Shown here piece by piece: positions 16,489 to 26,200 of a stretch of 64,000 nucleotides of DNA. Position 1 is the stretch's first letter. Every line of letters starts with the position of its first letter. The position numbers and the translations under genes were made by a program. The stretch spans positions 29,768 through 93,767 of the forward strand of contig PAYZ01000009.1 of NCBI GenBank assembly GCA_002716085.1, in the 5' to 3' direction. The notes beneath the pieces are model-generated. The model was given only the letters and a program-made list of their open reading frames with translations, ran no database searches and was not told the origin of the DNA. The stretch comes from Methanobacteriota archaeon (GTDB lineage Archaea > Thermoplasmatota > Poseidoniia > Poseidoniales > Thalassarchaeaceae).

Positions 16489-17202
16489 TCAATCGTACTC
16501 AACCGAGGGGCTAGAATGCTGCAAACCTACCTCAATAGCATCTGTCCAAGAAGAGTCTACAGAACTCCATCCTCCTAACTTCTCTAGCTCTGCTAGATTC
16601 AACCTCTCCTCCTCAGAATTCCCTAGATGTTTGTGAATCAGTACAAGTGCTGCATGACTCATGGAGTTTATCCATTCCTCTTGCATATCCCATGATTTCT
16701 CGAAGTGCGATATTGCCCCTCTAGGACCAATTAGTAATCCTCTGTGAATCTGCCTCAGACCGGACTTCGACCAAGCGATTCCCGGAACACCAATCACTAG
16801 ACCACGGAATGCCAAGTACAACTCTGTGACCACCATGATACTGGCTAGAATAAATGAGCCAATTTGTTCGGTCTGTCCGGCATAATCCCACCTTGAAGAA
16901 AGCAATGAGATCCCACCTAGACAGAACAGAATTCCTCCCAAAGGAGCTACAATTACATCAGTCTTTGAGATGCTCATACTTACAATGCCCGACACAACGA
17001 ATAGACCTCCGAGGAACACCGATAAAACAGCAGGAAAATCACCTTCCACCTCCCTGGGACTTGTACTTGCAATCCAGAGAATCAGAGCAGAGAGCAGTAG
17101 TACTGAAGAGAACAACCCCCCCCTCTCAGGAAATGGTTGCAGACGGCTTAGGTAGTAGCTGAAAAAACCTAGAACCGCAAATAGAAGAACCCAGAAAATC
17201 AT
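16489..17202 (-). CDS. Five-segment membrane protein of unknown function
   Basis: About 237 residues from an ATG at 17200-17202. The frame stays open further upstream, but that part overlaps the preceding gene, and MIFWVLLFAVLGFF makes a natural membrane-protein start. Five hydrophobic segments cover about residues 2-18, 28-44, 53-72, 78-95 and 110-135. A soluble C-terminal tail of about 100 residues contains SHFEKSWDMQEEWINSM and a leucine/glutamate-rich helix. The start codon lies one base after the stop of the upstream gene (TAGCATG), so the two are translationally coupled. I do not recognise the family. Confidence 0.65.
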   Translation of the reverse strand: MIFWVLLFAVLGFFSYYLSRLQPFPERGGLFSSVLLLSALILWIASTSPREVEGDFPAVLSVFLGGLFVVSGIVSMSISKTDVIVAPLGGILFCLGGISLLSSRWDYAGQTEQIGSFILASIMVVTELYLAFRGLVIGVPGIAWSKSGLRQIHRGLLIGPRGAISHFEKSWDMQEEWINSMSHAALVLIHKHLGNSEEERLNLAELEKLGGWSSVDSSWTDAIEVGLQHSSPSVEYD

Positions 17203-17203
17203 G

Positions 17204-17542
17204 CTATCCCTCCATCGAGCTTCCCCAGCCGGCCTTCCAGAACTCTTCATCGTCCAACGCTTTCTTCCAATCCGAGTCATCAGCATCCAACAGCAACTTT
17301 GCCCTCCTCTCTAGGCCGTTAAGCTGGGAATCATCTAACTCTCCTTCTGAATGAGATTTCCTCCAGTCGACCTGAATTCCTTTCACTCCATCCTGGCCGG
17401 CTTCTCTGTCATCGAAGTACCTCTCACATACTTCCCTAAGGTCCTGAATCCACATCTTTGTGCTCCTTACATGAGGATCGTTTTCGAAGCTATCACTCTT
17501 CCTCTTGAAGGGCCACCATCCCATGCTATCGATCAGTCGCAA
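17204..17542 (-). CDS. Small hypothetical protein, acidic
   Basis: A 112-residue soluble protein, rich in Asp, Glu, Lys and Trp (MGWWPFKRKSD, WKKALDDEEFWKAGWG). A second ATG at 17524 would give 106 residues. It has no membrane segment and no motif that I recognise. Its stop is one base from the start of the membrane protein downstream, so the pair may form one complex. It is divergent from the RlmH gene with a 34-base spacer. Confidence 0.55.
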   Translation of the reverse strand: MRLIDSMGWWPFKRKSDSFENDPHVRSTKMWIQDLREVCERYFDDREAGQDGVKGIQVDWRKSHSEGELDDSQLNGLERRAKLLLDADDSDWKKALDDEEFWKAGWGSSMEG

Positions 17543-17576
17543 TGGCCAAACGTCTTGATGGTTTGTGAACCACTAA

Positions 17577-18035
17577 GTGTTAGCATCTTCGCGAATTGAC
17601 GTGGGACGCATAGTAGTTCACCTCGACTCTAAGCCAAAGGAAAAATCCATCGCGTCAATAATTAGCGATTTTGAGGATAGAGTCCGATCTAGGGGAATCA
17701 GCATCCATACCCATGGTAACACGAAGGACTCGGGAGAATACGAATCAGAGCTCTCTAGACTATCTGGAGAAATAGTCATCTTGGACCCAGAGGGGGACTT
17801 GATGTCTAGCGAACAATTCGCATCATGGATAAAATCCACACAGCTCAGGGGGGAAACAACCCATTTTGTCGTGGGGCCACATGAGGGCTTCTCCCGTGAA
17901 TTCAAGGAATCAGCAAACTCATCTTTTTCACTATCTCGACTTACGATGACGCACGAGATGTCGGCCGCCGTTCTACTAGAGCAATTGTACAGGGCCTCTG
18001 AGATCAATCGAGGATCTCGGTACCACAGAGTATGA
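17577..18035 (+). CDS. rlmH: RlmH-family SPOUT rRNA methyltransferase
   Basis: A 152-residue protein of the SPOUT class. The C-terminal MTHEMSAAVLLEQLYRASEI followed by YHR matches the knot and tail of RlmH. In bacteria RlmH methylates N3 of pseudouridine 1915 in helix 69 of 23S rRNA. HFVVGPHEGFS is the glycine-containing SAM loop, and SSFSLSRLTMTHEM is the usual strand into the knot. The start is GTG at 17577; a GTG at 17601 would also work. In archaea the family is uncommon, so this copy may be acquired. Its position between a membrane-protein pair and the giant surface-protein gene gives no functional clue. Confidence 0.82.
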   Translation: MLASSRIDVGRIVVHLDSKPKEKSIASIISDFEDRVRSRGISIHTHGNTKDSGEYESELSRLSGEIVILDPEGDLMSSEQFASWIKSTQLRGETTHFVVGPHEGFSREFKESANSSFSLSRLTMTHEMSAAVLLEQLYRASEINRGSRYHRV

Positions 18036-18044
18036 CATTCAGAA

Positions 18045-21000
18045 ATGATACATCAGAGTCTCAGTGATACCAATCAAACTTTGATAGGCATTCCATTCAT
18101 AAGCGAGAAGAATCGTCGACAGCACTCAGGCAGAGGAGATGATAATGTGGAACGTATAGAACAAATCAAGAGAAACAGGAAAATTCTGTCTGCAGTTTCA
18201 ATGATTTCTATTATGATTCTCAGCACCCAACTAATGACAATCCAGGATTCAGATGAAGAGGTGGAGAAGCAGGCTCCTTCCGAGCTACCAATGAGGACTG
18301 AAATCCACCAGCAGCCACTCACATCCGGACCAATTCAAGGAGAGAATCAAAACCAACCAGCTTCTACTAGTATCTTCCAAGAGGCAGCATTCTGGGACCC
18401 TTTCTATAATGACCCTGCAGCTATCTACGGTAAGGTTTCAGATAGATCCGCACTAGCACTAGATCCAAGTTACGGGTTTTTCCTCGAGGAGACAAATACT
18501 GATGACCACGACAACGACGGAATTGACGATCTAAACGATCTCGACGACGACAACGACGGTATTAACGACCTGATTGAGATGTTCGATGGGTGCTACGGCA
18601 CCGATCCATTTGACCATGACAACGACGGAATATCCGATGAGTTCGACTGGGACGACGACAACGATGGAATTCTAGAAGGCCCCATCGACTACACCCAAGG
18701 AACAGATCCCTGGAACGTTTCTTCAGACCGACATGTTGATCCATCGACTATCCATCCTTGGACTGGACAGGCAGTCGGTTTCAATTACATTGTAGATCAG
18801 AATCCAATGGACCACGATAACGATGGAATTCCAGATGAGGATATTGACGGCTCTGGAAGGGGGTCTTACGATGAGGATGACGATAATGACGGCAGAATCG
18901 ACCAGTTCACCTGGCCGTGCGACTTCGACTCGGACGGCATCCAGGACTACTTTGACTGGGACGATGACAACGACCTTGTCTGGGACATCTTGGACATCCA
19001 CCCCTGGGATCCCGACCAGTCATTACTGATATGCTTCGACCCAGACATTCTCTGTGACGGTTGGCAGATCTGGGAACCACAGGACTACGCAGTGTACGTT
19101 GATGGCCTCGACTACGTTGCCCTCCATGCACTTGAGCACCCAAGGGAGCAGGCATTCACGGAAATCGTCGACGGCGACCTTGACGGTGACGGAATCCCGA
19201 ACTTCCTAGACCCAGACAACGACAACGATGGGTCACCGGACTCTGCTGACACGGATGACGACAACGATGGCTTGGCAGACATGTACGACGTCGACGACGA
19301 TAATGACGGAATTCCCGACGAATGCATGCAGCTAGATACCAATGGCGATGGCCAGGGCGACTACCCCCTATCTGTATTCAATGGTACAGTGGTCGCCATT
19401 CAGACCCCGGGCAGGGACTGTGAAATCGACTACGATGGGGACTTGGATGACGATCGCTTCAGGGCGATAGATCAGGATTACGACCTTGTCTGGGACTGGC
19501 TGGACCCTGACATGGGAGGAGTTCCCTTCCCAGATAACCCATCATCTTGGACCACCCAGGGATTTGACGAGCCTTGGGATCTGGACAACGACGGCCTGCC
19601 GAACGAGGAAGACCCATTCCCCCTTAACAGCACCCTAGAAGTGTCTTCCTGGGACTGTGCTACTCTCGAAAACCCGAACCCACAGAACCCGAGCGACAAT
19701 TGTCTACTTTGGAGGAAATCTTACACAGGATTCAACGATTGGGACGGGGACGGAGTTAACAATTGGGTCGACGTCGACGACGACAACGATGGAATTCTTG
19801 ATTGGATGGACATAGATCCAGACTGCGACCTTGACAATGACGGATACCTCCATGAGCTGAATGGGTCGATGTTCAGGGATGACGGGCCAAACGACATAGA
19901 CACAGATGTGGATGGAGACGGGCTTCCAAACGACCAGGACTGGGACGACGACAACGACGGCATTAGCGACTTCTACGATCCAGATGATGGAAACTGCGGG
20001 GTTGTGGACATCGACAATACAGATGGCTTCTGGGGTAATAGCTGGCCTCAGAGTGACGGTGATGCCATAGACGGAAGCGAAGACAGCGATGTCTATGCTG
20101 GATTCGACCATTACTATTGGAACATAACCTGGGGATTCAACCCACTGAATTCCGATAACGGATTCATGCTTGATTACAACGGATACGACGAAACCCCAAT
20201 CATCCCTGTCTCGGGGATGGTTCCGGAGATGTACTGGTTCCTCATGATGAAGTGGAGCCCATACAATGGAGACAACTTCTTCGACATAGATGCTGATGGA
20301 GACTCCCTGGTCAACGGCATCGACGTGGACCAGGACGGTGACGGACTTCCCGATTGGTGGGACCAGGACGAGGGTAACGACGGGGTATTGGACGTCAACG
20401 ACGTAAGAATGGGCGGTTCTTTGGACCGCAACTCGTGCGGCACCATCCTCTTCTCACCAACTCAAGAGCGGTTTTGCGGCCTCCAGTATGCCGTTCTCTT
20501 CAAGGTCCCTCTTCTGACGCCAACTCAATCCGGCGGAGCCACTTTCTCGGTCCCATACAGCACTCGCCCGGACCAAGAATGGCATGATGGAGCGTACGAC
20601 GGAAACAATCACCCCCAGGGCCAATATAGCTGTGAAAACAACTGCTTCTGGTTCACTTTCGACCCACAAAGCAATCCATCTCCATCCGTGGCGGTTACCT
20701 ACAATCAGATGAGGAACAATAGGGACCTCTGGATTGCTTATGTAGGAATTGGCCACAACGGAACCGGACTCTTCCCATGGACTGCCGATCCCAACAACAA
20801 CTTCTTCCCGGATGAGATTGGAGACCTTCTGCAGAACGATGTTGACCCGGACATAGACTGCGGCCAGCCATTACTAGACGCTACAGGCTCGCCGATATGG
20901 ACTCCGGATTGCATGTACAACAACACCAATGACTTGGATGACGACTGGGACATAGTTTACGACCACTTCGACGTAGACGACGACAACGACGGAGTCTGGG

Positions 21001-24000
21001 ACTTTTTTGAGGTGGACTCTAACGACGACCTCGACGATGACTCAAATGTCGATGAGCCATACTACTTCACCGGAAGCAATTGCGCCGACAATGACGATGA
21101 TGGCTTAGACACTGACCCGGACTTGGACGGGATATACCAGGCAGTCTGGGACAAGGGAGTTCTCGGGCAAGCTCTACTATTCCCCGAATACTATGACGTT
21201 GACAACGACAACGACGGAGTTCCCGATGGAGAGGACCCAGACGATGACAACAATGGGTTGCTCGACGGTCCCCAGTCAGAATTCCCCGGTTGCTTCACTG
21301 GAGAGGAACAGAGCACATGGGACCACGACAACGATGGAATCGTGAACTGGGCCGATGACGACTGGGACGGCGACGGGATCCCCAACTCTCTGGAGCTCCA
21401 GAACTTCGTAGACCAGAATGGAACAGCAGACCCGTTCGACGACTCATGCTGCCTAAACTTCCCCATAGCCCCTTGGGACCACGACAATGATGGAATCAGG
21501 GACGATATCGACGAAGACGATGACTATGACGGAATGAAGGACGAGGACGAAGTCATGCTTTGGCCATCTCGATTTGGTTTGCAATCGACCAACCCATGGG
21601 ATCATGACGACTTCGGTGGCGGTGTTGGTTTGGCCGATCCAACGAACAACACAACTGGGCCAGACTACTACGACATAGATGACGACAACGATGGAAGGGC
21701 CGATACTGACTGGAACTCTCCTTCAGTAGGAAACTGGTCCACTCCGTCAAACAAGACCGAGGAATCTTCGGGTTGGAGCTCTGACTGGGACTCCAACAAC
21801 GACGGGGTTCTGGACAACGACGACAAGCTCCCAACAAAGATTACCCTGTCTACGGAATCGGTTCTATGGTTGGACGATACAAGGCCCGCCATCTTCAATG
21901 GGACGGTTTTCTGGCTTGGAGATACGGGATTCGTCCCTGCCCCAGAACTTCCCGTACAGGTCCATATCAGATACATAGAAAACGAGACTTCGGTAATTGA
22001 AACAATAGACGTACTTACCGATGCCGACGGAGAATACGTAGTAGGGCAGTTCCTCTTCCCAGAGGACATTCAAGTCGGGCCCAACACAACATACGAAGTA
22101 TACGCGGAGGTCACAGAGATGTTCGTCCACGACTATAGCTCTACCCTCGAGGATAAAGACGGAGACGGCATAGAGGAATCTGGAGTTCCAGTCGAGGTCA
22201 GAGCGAACACCACCATTGGATATGTCTCGGGGGAGAGGTTCAGAGCCGATGAGCAGCCGCTAAAGCTCGACTTCAAGGTCCACTATTCTGCCGATTACAA
22301 TCGTGGGATATTCGACAACAGACTCGCCCACGCCCCTGTGTCATTCACCGTAAGTGACCCCGGGACTCTATTCGGCAACATCACACACCCAACCGTCTAC
22401 GACGGATACGGAAACCAGGGCTACAGAGCAGACTCGGGTGGATGGGTTTCCTTGGCCTATAACCAGACCCTTGACCGTTGGGAACAGGTTCAGTGGAACT
22501 CTCTTCTCGACAATGGCCTTGGATTGCCAAAGGGCGGCTACGAGGAGATTGTCTGGAATCCATGCCACATCGGCAATGGCGAACCGAAGGGATCCCACTC
22601 GTCCCAGGGCGCCTACGAGTACAAGAACACGTCTCTGCCGGCCGACGACTATAGCTTCGTGGGCTTCTCTAGGCCTGATCTGGGTGGCTGCAACGATGAC
22701 CCTTATGAGTGGCCTTGGGCCCATCTGGAGGGTTCCAAGACGGACACCTTCTACATCCGCTCAATGCATAGAATGTACATCGAGGCAGACCTGTTCGTGT
22801 CCTCTTTCAGGCCAGTATACTTCTGGGACGGAACCCAATTCACCGGCTCTTCGTTCGGTGCGTGGAGGGCTCTGTTCCATGAGCCGTCTCTTGACAATGC
22901 AGGGATTTCCTTCCCCGATGCAAGCATCGGGAAGCCTTACCCAATACTTTGGGATGGAACCCCTTCCGGTCTTGACGAGATTGCAGGTGGGGCCCTCTCT
23001 CCTTTCCTGTCCTCTAATGGCACGCACTGGACAGTCAAATTGCAGAACGGGGCAGACTTCGACTCGCCCCCATGCGGTCCCGTGGATCCCTTGCTCCCGG
23101 ACAGCGAAATCAGGTGCGAGATCGTACCTGAGATGTTCACTGGAGAGGAGCTAAGGGTGGTGGGTAACGTTTGGAACAGGACATTCACTCCTTGGACCCA
23201 GAACTCAGTGGTCCTTCAGCTGGATTTCGACCGTAACGGGATGTTCGTCGGCTCAACCGAGACCCAGCACAGCAAGCCTCCTGAGATGAAGGACGGCCTA
23301 GCTAGGTTCGACTACAACTTCTCTTGGTACTCTAGGTACTCAGCAGGAACTTATGGATTGAGGGCAGACTTCAGCCAGACGGACTACTACTTCACTGGCC
23401 AGCAAGAGCAGATTCTAGCAGCAACCGGAGCATATGGGAACGTCACTGTGATTGGTACTACGGAATTCGAGCTCACCCAACTGCCACGCCTCCACAGGGG
23501 CCAGAACACATCAATAGAGCCCAGGCTGGTAGATAACGCAGGCCTGCCAATCCGAGAGGCACCGGTAAACTGGACATGGTCAGAAGACCTGTCTAGCGGA
23601 GTTTCGATCACGGACAACAACGGATACTTCAGAGTCAACCTAACGGAAATCGATACCTTGGGCAACTTCACACTCGGCTTCACATACCTCGGCGACAGCC
23701 TCAGACAGGGCAACACCGCAGACATGAGCCTGTGGGTCGTTTCCAGGACGTTCGTAAACGTCCAGAGCACCAGCCCAAACGTCAGGTCAAACGGCGACCT
23801 TTGGGAATTCACCGCCGTGGTTACGGACGATAACAAGACCCCATTCGAGAAGGACGGTGGGCAGGTCCTGAATAGCTGCGCCGGAGATATGCAGAACCCC
23901 GACGGGTATGACTTGGGAGGGAACGTCACCGTCATTTTCGAAGGAATAGACTTCGAGGATAGGACACACCGTCAGATCGTTTCTGTGGAATGTCCTGCTT

Positions 24001-26096
24001 CAGGGTCGATTAGCTATGGCAGGATCCTCGATCCCCAGCTACTAAAGGACGACCCGTTTTCATTCCTACCGGATGGATTCGGGCCCGTTAACGTAATTCT
24101 CAGATTCGAAGAGAACCTCCCTCACGAGGGATGCGAGCCTCTCGATGCCGGAATGCTGTCGACCTCAGGTGCATGGGACCCCTGCGTCACGATCCAGAAC
24201 AGCGACCACTTCCGAAAGGTCCTGCAGTACCAGGTCGATGGATTCAGCCTAATCGGAAACACGGATCTAGACGTCGACCAGCAGATCGTCTACACGTCCG
24301 AGATCGATCCAAACACCGGGAAGGTACTGGAGAAACCTATGATCGTAACCGGCCAACTCACCGACGAATTAGGCGGCAACCTCGCTGATAGACTAATTCG
24401 CGTTAGCTTCGAGATGGGGTCGATGATTTTCGATCCAGCCGACAACAGGATGAAATTCAGAGCAGGAGAAAATGGAATCGAGGCATGCATACCCGGCTCC
24501 ACTAACGAGAGCGGCTTCTTCGAAATCAACTGCCCCCTAACTGGGGTGGATGCGGGTACGGCCAAGGTAACAGTGGAGTACAACGCTTGGGACCCATTGA
24601 ACAACGACAGATACAGGTACAAGAACAAAACCCAACCGATGTTCTTCCCTGTATTCTCAAACTCAACCATAGAAGTCTCGGAGGTCGGCCCATACAGGTC
24701 AGACTACCTCACATACGCATTCCCAAACGGCTCCGTTTTCGACATCCTGTACCTGAAGGAATCATTCCACATCAATGCCAAGCTTTCCCAAGCAAATGGC
24801 AAGCCGGTAGGAGGAAAATGCGTGAATATCTACTTGGACCCAGAGATCAACACCAGGCCAATAGCAACAGCGTTCACCACAGACGGTACGGGGGAGTTCC
24901 AGTGGTACTCGGCAGACCCCGAAGACAACCCTAGCAGGAGGGGGGTCGAGCCAAGCGGAAACAACCTAGAGGGCTTCAGGACCATCAGGGTTTCCTACGA
25001 GCCCGACAAATACATCCCAGGGGGATGCGACTATGAGCAACTGGAGCCCAATCCAGTGCTCAACAGCTCCCACATGGACGTCGAAGTCCTAGTAAGGAGC
25101 AAGGTCGACATTCTGCTGAAGGAGCACTGGTCTAGGCCATCAGGTTACCTGACCAAGGAGATGTCAGACGACCCGGAGGAGTACATGATCGTCGGAGAGG
25201 TCGCTATACTGAGGGACAGGCTGGCCCTAACAGTCGAGGGCCAGAGGGTAGAATTCCACAGGCAGTTCTGGAATGGGTCCGGATGGCAAACAGAGAGGGT
25301 TGAGATACTGATCACAAACGAGAGGGGGTCGGCTAACTTCTCCTTCGAATACACGGGCGAGGAAGTTCCCGGCCATCCAGAGTGGTCTGCGGTTGATGGA
25401 AAATGGAGGGTCCTGGTGCACTTTGAGTCGGCCGACGAGAACTCCCCATACTTCGTCGAGCAGTGGCTAAACAGCACTCCTGTTATTGAAATGGCGACAG
25501 ACTTGGAGGGATCGAAGTCCGGACTTTGGTCTACCCAGGTGATCCTTCTAGTCGGCATATCGCTATCTTCAGTGGTTCTGGTAGGTGCGGTGATGTACAA
25601 CAGCTACAGAGAAAGGAGAAAGATACAGGTGCTAAGGGGAATCCTAACCGACGCACTCCTCTCTCTCAGAGCCTCTAACAACTACATTGAAGCCATATTC
25701 TCATGCTACAAGGACCTCATCAAGTACTTCAGGATGAGAGGGGCCATGAAGAAGGTCTTCGAGACAACCAGGGAGTTCGAGGGCGTAATCAACAACATGC
25801 TAGGGGGGGTGGTGCCGCCCGAGGAGCTTGACATGTTCTTCTCGATTTTCGAGGAGGCTAGGTACTCGGATCACGAGATCGGATCGGAGGAGAGGGACAG
25901 GGCCATCCAGATTTTCCAGTCTATGATTGGGAGGATGAACAGGTCCCTTGGTGACAGCATGCTGACAAGGACCTCAGCAAGCGAGTCTTCCCTATACGGG
26001 CCGTCCGTAAAGGCAGGCCAGTTCGTTGATGCAGATGGCAACGTCAGGTTCGCCGGCGTCGACGACTCCGTAGAGGACGAGGGCTTCAGGATCTGA
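18045..26096 (+). CDS. Giant calcium-repeat surface protein with C-terminal membrane anchor
   Basis: A 2683-residue exported protein. A hydrophobic segment near residues 47-67 is a signal peptide or anchor. From about residue 155 to 1265 there are dozens of Asp/Asn-rich calcium-binding repeats of thrombospondin type 3 kind; DDDNDG occurs exactly nine times, and WDHDNDGI and DGDGIPN variants abound. From about 1265 to 2490 follow beta-rich modules with many N-glycosylation-like NXT/S sites, resembling Ig-like or carboxypeptidase-regulatory folds (LTDADGEYVVGQFL). A transmembrane helix lies at about 2497-2519 (TQVILLVGISLSSVVLVG). The last about 160 residues lie on the opposite side of the membrane and resemble DUF4129 (FFSIFEEARYSDHEIGSEERD). 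The ATG at 18045 is used here, but a GTG at 18147 with AGGAG in front gives a more ordinary signal peptide. Confidence 0.85.
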   Translation: MIHQSLSDTNQTLIGIPFISEKNRRQHSGRGDDNVERIEQIKRNRKILSAVSMISIMILSTQLMTIQDSDEEVEKQAPSELPMRTEIHQQPLTSGPIQGENQNQPASTSIFQEAAFWDPFYNDPAAIYGKVSDRSALALDPSYGFFLEETNTDDHDNDGIDDLNDLDDDNDGINDLIEMFDGCYGTDPFDHDNDGISDEFDWDDDNDGILEGPIDYTQGTDPWNVSSDRHVDPSTIHPWTGQAVGFNYIVDQNPMDHDNDGIPDEDIDGSGRGSYDEDDDNDGRIDQFTWPCDFDSDGIQDYFDWDDDNDLVWDILDIHPWDPDQSLLICFDPDILCDGWQIWEPQDYAVYVDGLDYVALHALEHPREQAFTEIVDGDLDGDGIPNFLDPDNDNDGSPDSADTDDDNDGLADMYDVDDDNDGIPDECMQLDTNGDGQGDYPLSVFNGTVVAIQTPGRDCEIDYDGDLDDDRFRAIDQDYDLVWDWLDPDMGGVPFPDNPSSWTTQGFDEPWDLDNDGLPNEEDPFPLNSTLEVSSWDCATLENPNPQNPSDNCLLWRKSYTGFNDWDGDGVNNWVDVDDDNDGILDWMDIDPDCDLDNDGYLHELNGSMFRDDGPNDIDTDVDGDGLPNDQDWDDDNDGISDFYDPDDGNCGVVDIDNTDGFWGNSWPQSDGDAIDGSEDSDVYAGFDHYYWNITWGFNPLNSDNGFMLDYNGYDETPIIPVSGMVPEMYWFLMMKWSPYNGDNFFDIDADGDSLVNGIDVDQDGDGLPDWWDQDEGNDGVLDVNDVRMGGSLDRNSCGTILFSPTQERFCGLQYAVLFKVPLLTPTQSGGATFSVPYSTRPDQEWHDGAYDGNNHPQGQYSCENNCFWFTFDPQSNPSPSVAVTYNQMRNNRDLWIAYVGIGHNGTGLFPWTADPNNNFFPDEIGDLLQNDVDPDIDCGQPLLDATGSPIWTPDCMYNNTNDLDDDWDIVYDHFDVDDDNDGVWDFFEVDSNDDLDDDSNVDEPYYFTGSNCADNDDDGLDTDPDLDGIYQAVWDKGVLGQALLFPEYYDVDNDNDGVPDGEDPDDDNNGLLDGPQSEFPGCFTGEEQSTWDHDNDGIVNWADDDWDGDGIPNSLELQNFVDQNGTADPFDDSCCLNFPIAPWDHDNDGIRDDIDEDDDYDGMKDEDEVMLWPSRFGLQSTNPWDHDDFGGGVGLADPTNNTTGPDYYDIDDDNDGRADTDWNSPSVGNWSTPSNKTEESSGWSSDWDSNNDGVLDNDDKLPTKITLSTESVLWLDDTRPAIFNGTVFWLGDTGFVPAPELPVQVHIRYIENETSVIETIDVLTDADGEYVVGQFLFPEDIQVGPNTTYEVYAEVTEMFVHDYSSTLEDKDGDGIEESGVPVEVRANTTIGYVSGERFRADEQPLKLDFKVHYSADYNRGIFDNRLAHAPVSFTVSDPGTLFGNITHPTVYDGYGNQGYRADSGGWVSLAYNQTLDRWEQVQWNSLLDNGLGLPKGGYEEIVWNPCHIGNGEPKGSHSSQGAYEYKNTSLPADDYSFVGFSRPDLGGCNDDPYEWPWAHLEGSKTDTFYIRSMHRMYIEADLFVSSFRPVYFWDGTQFTGSSFGAWRALFHEPSLDNAGISFPDASIGKPYPILWDGTPSGLDEIAGGALSPFLSSNGTHWTVKLQNGADFDSPPCGPVDPLLPDSEIRCEIVPEMFTGEELRVVGNVWNRTFTPWTQNSVVLQLDFDRNGMFVGSTETQHSKPPEMKDGLARFDYNFSWYSRYSAGTYGLRADFSQTDYYFTGQQEQILAATGAYGNVTVIGTTEFELTQLPRLHRGQNTSIEPRLVDNAGLPIREAPVNWTWSEDLSSGVSITDNNGYFRVNLTEIDTLGNFTLGFTYLGDSLRQGNTADMSLWVVSRTFVNVQSTSPNVRSNGDLWEFTAVVTDDNKTPFEKDGGQVLNSCAGDMQNPDGYDLGGNVTVIFEGIDFEDRTHRQIVSVECPASGSISYGRILDPQLLKDDPFSFLPDGFGPVNVILRFEENLPHEGCEPLDAGMLSTSGAWDPCVTIQNSDHFRKVLQYQVDGFSLIGNTDLDVDQQIVYTSEIDPNTGKVLEKPMIVTGQLTDELGGNLADRLIRVSFEMGSMIFDPADNRMKFRAGENGIEACIPGSTNESGFFEINCPLTGVDAGTAKVTVEYNAWDPLNNDRYRYKNKTQPMFFPVFSNSTIEVSEVGPYRSDYLTYAFPNGSVFDILYLKESFHINAKLSQANGKPVGGKCVNIYLDPEINTRPIATAFTTDGTGEFQWYSADPEDNPSRRGVEPSGNNLEGFRTIRVSYEPDKYIPGGCDYEQLEPNPVLNSSHMDVEVLVRSKVDILLKEHWSRPSGYLTKEMSDDPEEYMIVGEVAILRDRLALTVEGQRVEFHRQFWNGSGWQTERVEILITNERGSANFSFEYTGEEVPGHPEWSAVDGKWRVLVHFESADENSPYFVEQWLNSTPVIEMATDLEGSKSGLWSTQVILLVGISLSSVVLVGAVMYNSYRERRKIQVLRGILTDALLSLRASNNYIEAIFSCYKDLIKYFRMRGAMKKVFETTREFEGVINNMLGGVVPPEELDMFFSIFEEARYSDHEIGSEERDRAIQIFQSMIGRMNRSLGDSMLTRTSASESSLYGPSVKAGQFVDADGNVRFAGVDDSVEDEGFRI

Positions 26097-26107
26097 GACA
26101 GCTACCA

Positions 26108-26150
26108 AATCCTGCCCCTTCGAGCGCCCCTACGGGGCGCCCGCAGGATT
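26108..26150 (+). terminator. Two-tier hairpin after the giant gene
   Basis: Outer arms AATCCTGC and GCAGGATT (8 pairs) enclose inner arms GCGCCCC and GGGGCGC (7 pairs, 3-base loop). It starts 12 bases after the stop codon of the giant gene and ends about 50 bases before the ribosomal operon. It lacks a long T-tract, so it may terminate, protect the 3' end or insulate the operon. Confidence 0.45.
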
Positions 26151-26200
26151 CATAACACGGACTTGGGTGGCCGCGCTACCTAGCCATGGGGGCGCAAGCA

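Noticed and set aside
18500-21850. Periodic DNA resembling a repeat array
   Set aside because: The short GACGACGACAACGACGG-like units are codons of calcium-binding repeats in one open frame; spacing is irregular and there are no spacers of CRISPR type.
22354-23154. A 266-codon open frame in another frame inside the giant gene
   Set aside because: The peptide is Arg/Thr/Pro-rich with no family likeness, and the main frame continues through it with conserved beta modules.
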